Shown here piece after piece: positions 16,176-16,831 of a DNA stretch of 16,831 bases. The notes under the pieces were generated by a model. It was not told where the DNA came from and searched no databases. It saw only the letters and a list, made by a program, of their open reading frames with translations. The stretch's first letter is position 1, and each line of letters begins with the position of its first letter. Location: contig MCGO01000402.1 of NCBI GenBank assembly GCA_002104985.1, positions 1 to 16,831 on the forward strand. The letters run 5' to 3'. The translations under genes were made by a program, and so were the position numbers. The DNA is from Rhizoclosmatium globosum. Its lineage: Eukaryota > Chytridiomycota > Chytridiomycetes > Chytridiales > Chytriomycetaceae.

Positions 16176-16831
16176 CTGTGTCCTGTGTCCTGTGTCCTGT
16201 GTCCTGTGTCCTGTATAACCTGTCCTGGTGTCCTGTCCTGGTGTCCTGTGTCCTGTGTCCTGTGTCCTGTGTCTTGTGTAACCTGTCCTGGTGTCCTGTG
16301 TCCTGTGTCCTGTGTCCTGGTGTCCTGTACCTTACCCTAAGTGTCCTGTGTCTTGTGTAACCTGTCCTGGTGTCCTATGTCCTGTGTCCTGTGTAACCTG
16401 TCCTGGTGTCCTGTGTCCTGTGTCCTGTGTCTTGTGTAACCTGTCCTGGTGTCCTGTGTCCTGTGTCCTGTGTCCTGTGTCCTGTGTCCTGTGTCCTGTG
16501 TAACCTGTCCTGGTGTCCTGTGTCCTGGTGTCCTGTGTCCTGTGTCCTGGTGTCCTGTACCTTACCCTAAGTGTCCTGTGTCTTGTGTAACCTGTCCTGG
16601 TGTCCTATGTCCTGTGTCCTGTGTCCTGTGTAACCTGTCCTGGTGTCCTGTGTCCTGTGTCCTGTGTCCTGTTTGTCCTGTTTGTCTTGTGTAACCTGTC
16701 CTGGTGTCCTGTGTCCTGTGTCCTGTGTCCTGTGTAACCTGTCCTGGTGTCCTGTGTCCTGTGTCCTGTGTCTGTTTGTCCTGTGTCCTGTGTCCTGTGT
16801 CCTGTGTCCTGTGTCCTGTGTCCTGTGTCCT
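16176..16831. repeat. Subtelomeric 7-bp minisatellite array, right
   Basis: GTGTCCT-based array running off the right edge. It shares with the left array the long unit containing CTTACCCTAAG (at about 16330 and 16561) and the CCTATGTCC variant that follows, so these two arrays are closer to each other than to the middle one. Local variants GTTTGTCCT appear near 16670-16690 and 16775. Confidence 0.95.

Overview
The window looks like a subtelomeric block from a filamentous fungus, possibly an early-diverging lineage (inference). The evidence is interstitial TTAGGG repeats, a protein gene with 50-54 bp introns, a chromodomain Ty3-type LTR retrotransposon apparently primed by initiator tRNA-Met, a non-LTR retrotransposon with an apurinic-type endonuclease, and tRNA-derived SINE-like repeats. 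Nothing suggests bacterial or organellar DNA. Nearly everything outside one host gene is repetitive or mobile.

Layout. 1-514: array of a 7-bp minisatellite (GTGTCCT). 590-3615 (minus): a three-exon gene of about 973 codons and unknown function. 3709-4620: second minisatellite array, ending directly in telomere repeats (4622-4644). 4645 to about 10797: a nearly full-length LINE. Its ORF1 carries one frame break near 4890; its ORF2 is intact (endonuclease, reverse transcriptase, C-terminal CCHC knuckle). Its last codon, its stop and the flank read as telomere-like TTAGGA. 10871-14935: three tRNA-headed SINE-like monomers in a 210-bp register, split by a Ty3-type LTR element (11292-14828, 220-bp LTRs, 5-bp target duplication CATAT) that has lost the integrase core and most of Gag. 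15090-15543 (minus): the 3' end of a second member of the unknown gene family, cut off by telomere repeats. 15560-15861: a 302-bp internal slice of the same LINE, with telomere repeats on both sides. 15911-16046 (minus): another tRNA-headed SINE-like insert. 16176-16831: third minisatellite array.

The order gene family - TTAGGG - LINE - TTAGG - tRNA-type SINE occurs twice in the same orientation, with the G-strand of every telomere tract reading to the right. The simplest reading is a chromosome end that was repeatedly broken, healed with telomere repeats, invaded by a LINE that inserts at telomere sequence, and buried again.

The least expected signal is a family of four short two-hairpin motifs, two in ORF1 and two in ORF2 of the LINE. 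Their stems are kept by compensating changes while the encoded peptide is not. They resemble the double-hairpin elements known from some fungal mitochondrial DNAs, but sit in-frame in disordered linkers of a nuclear retrotransposon.
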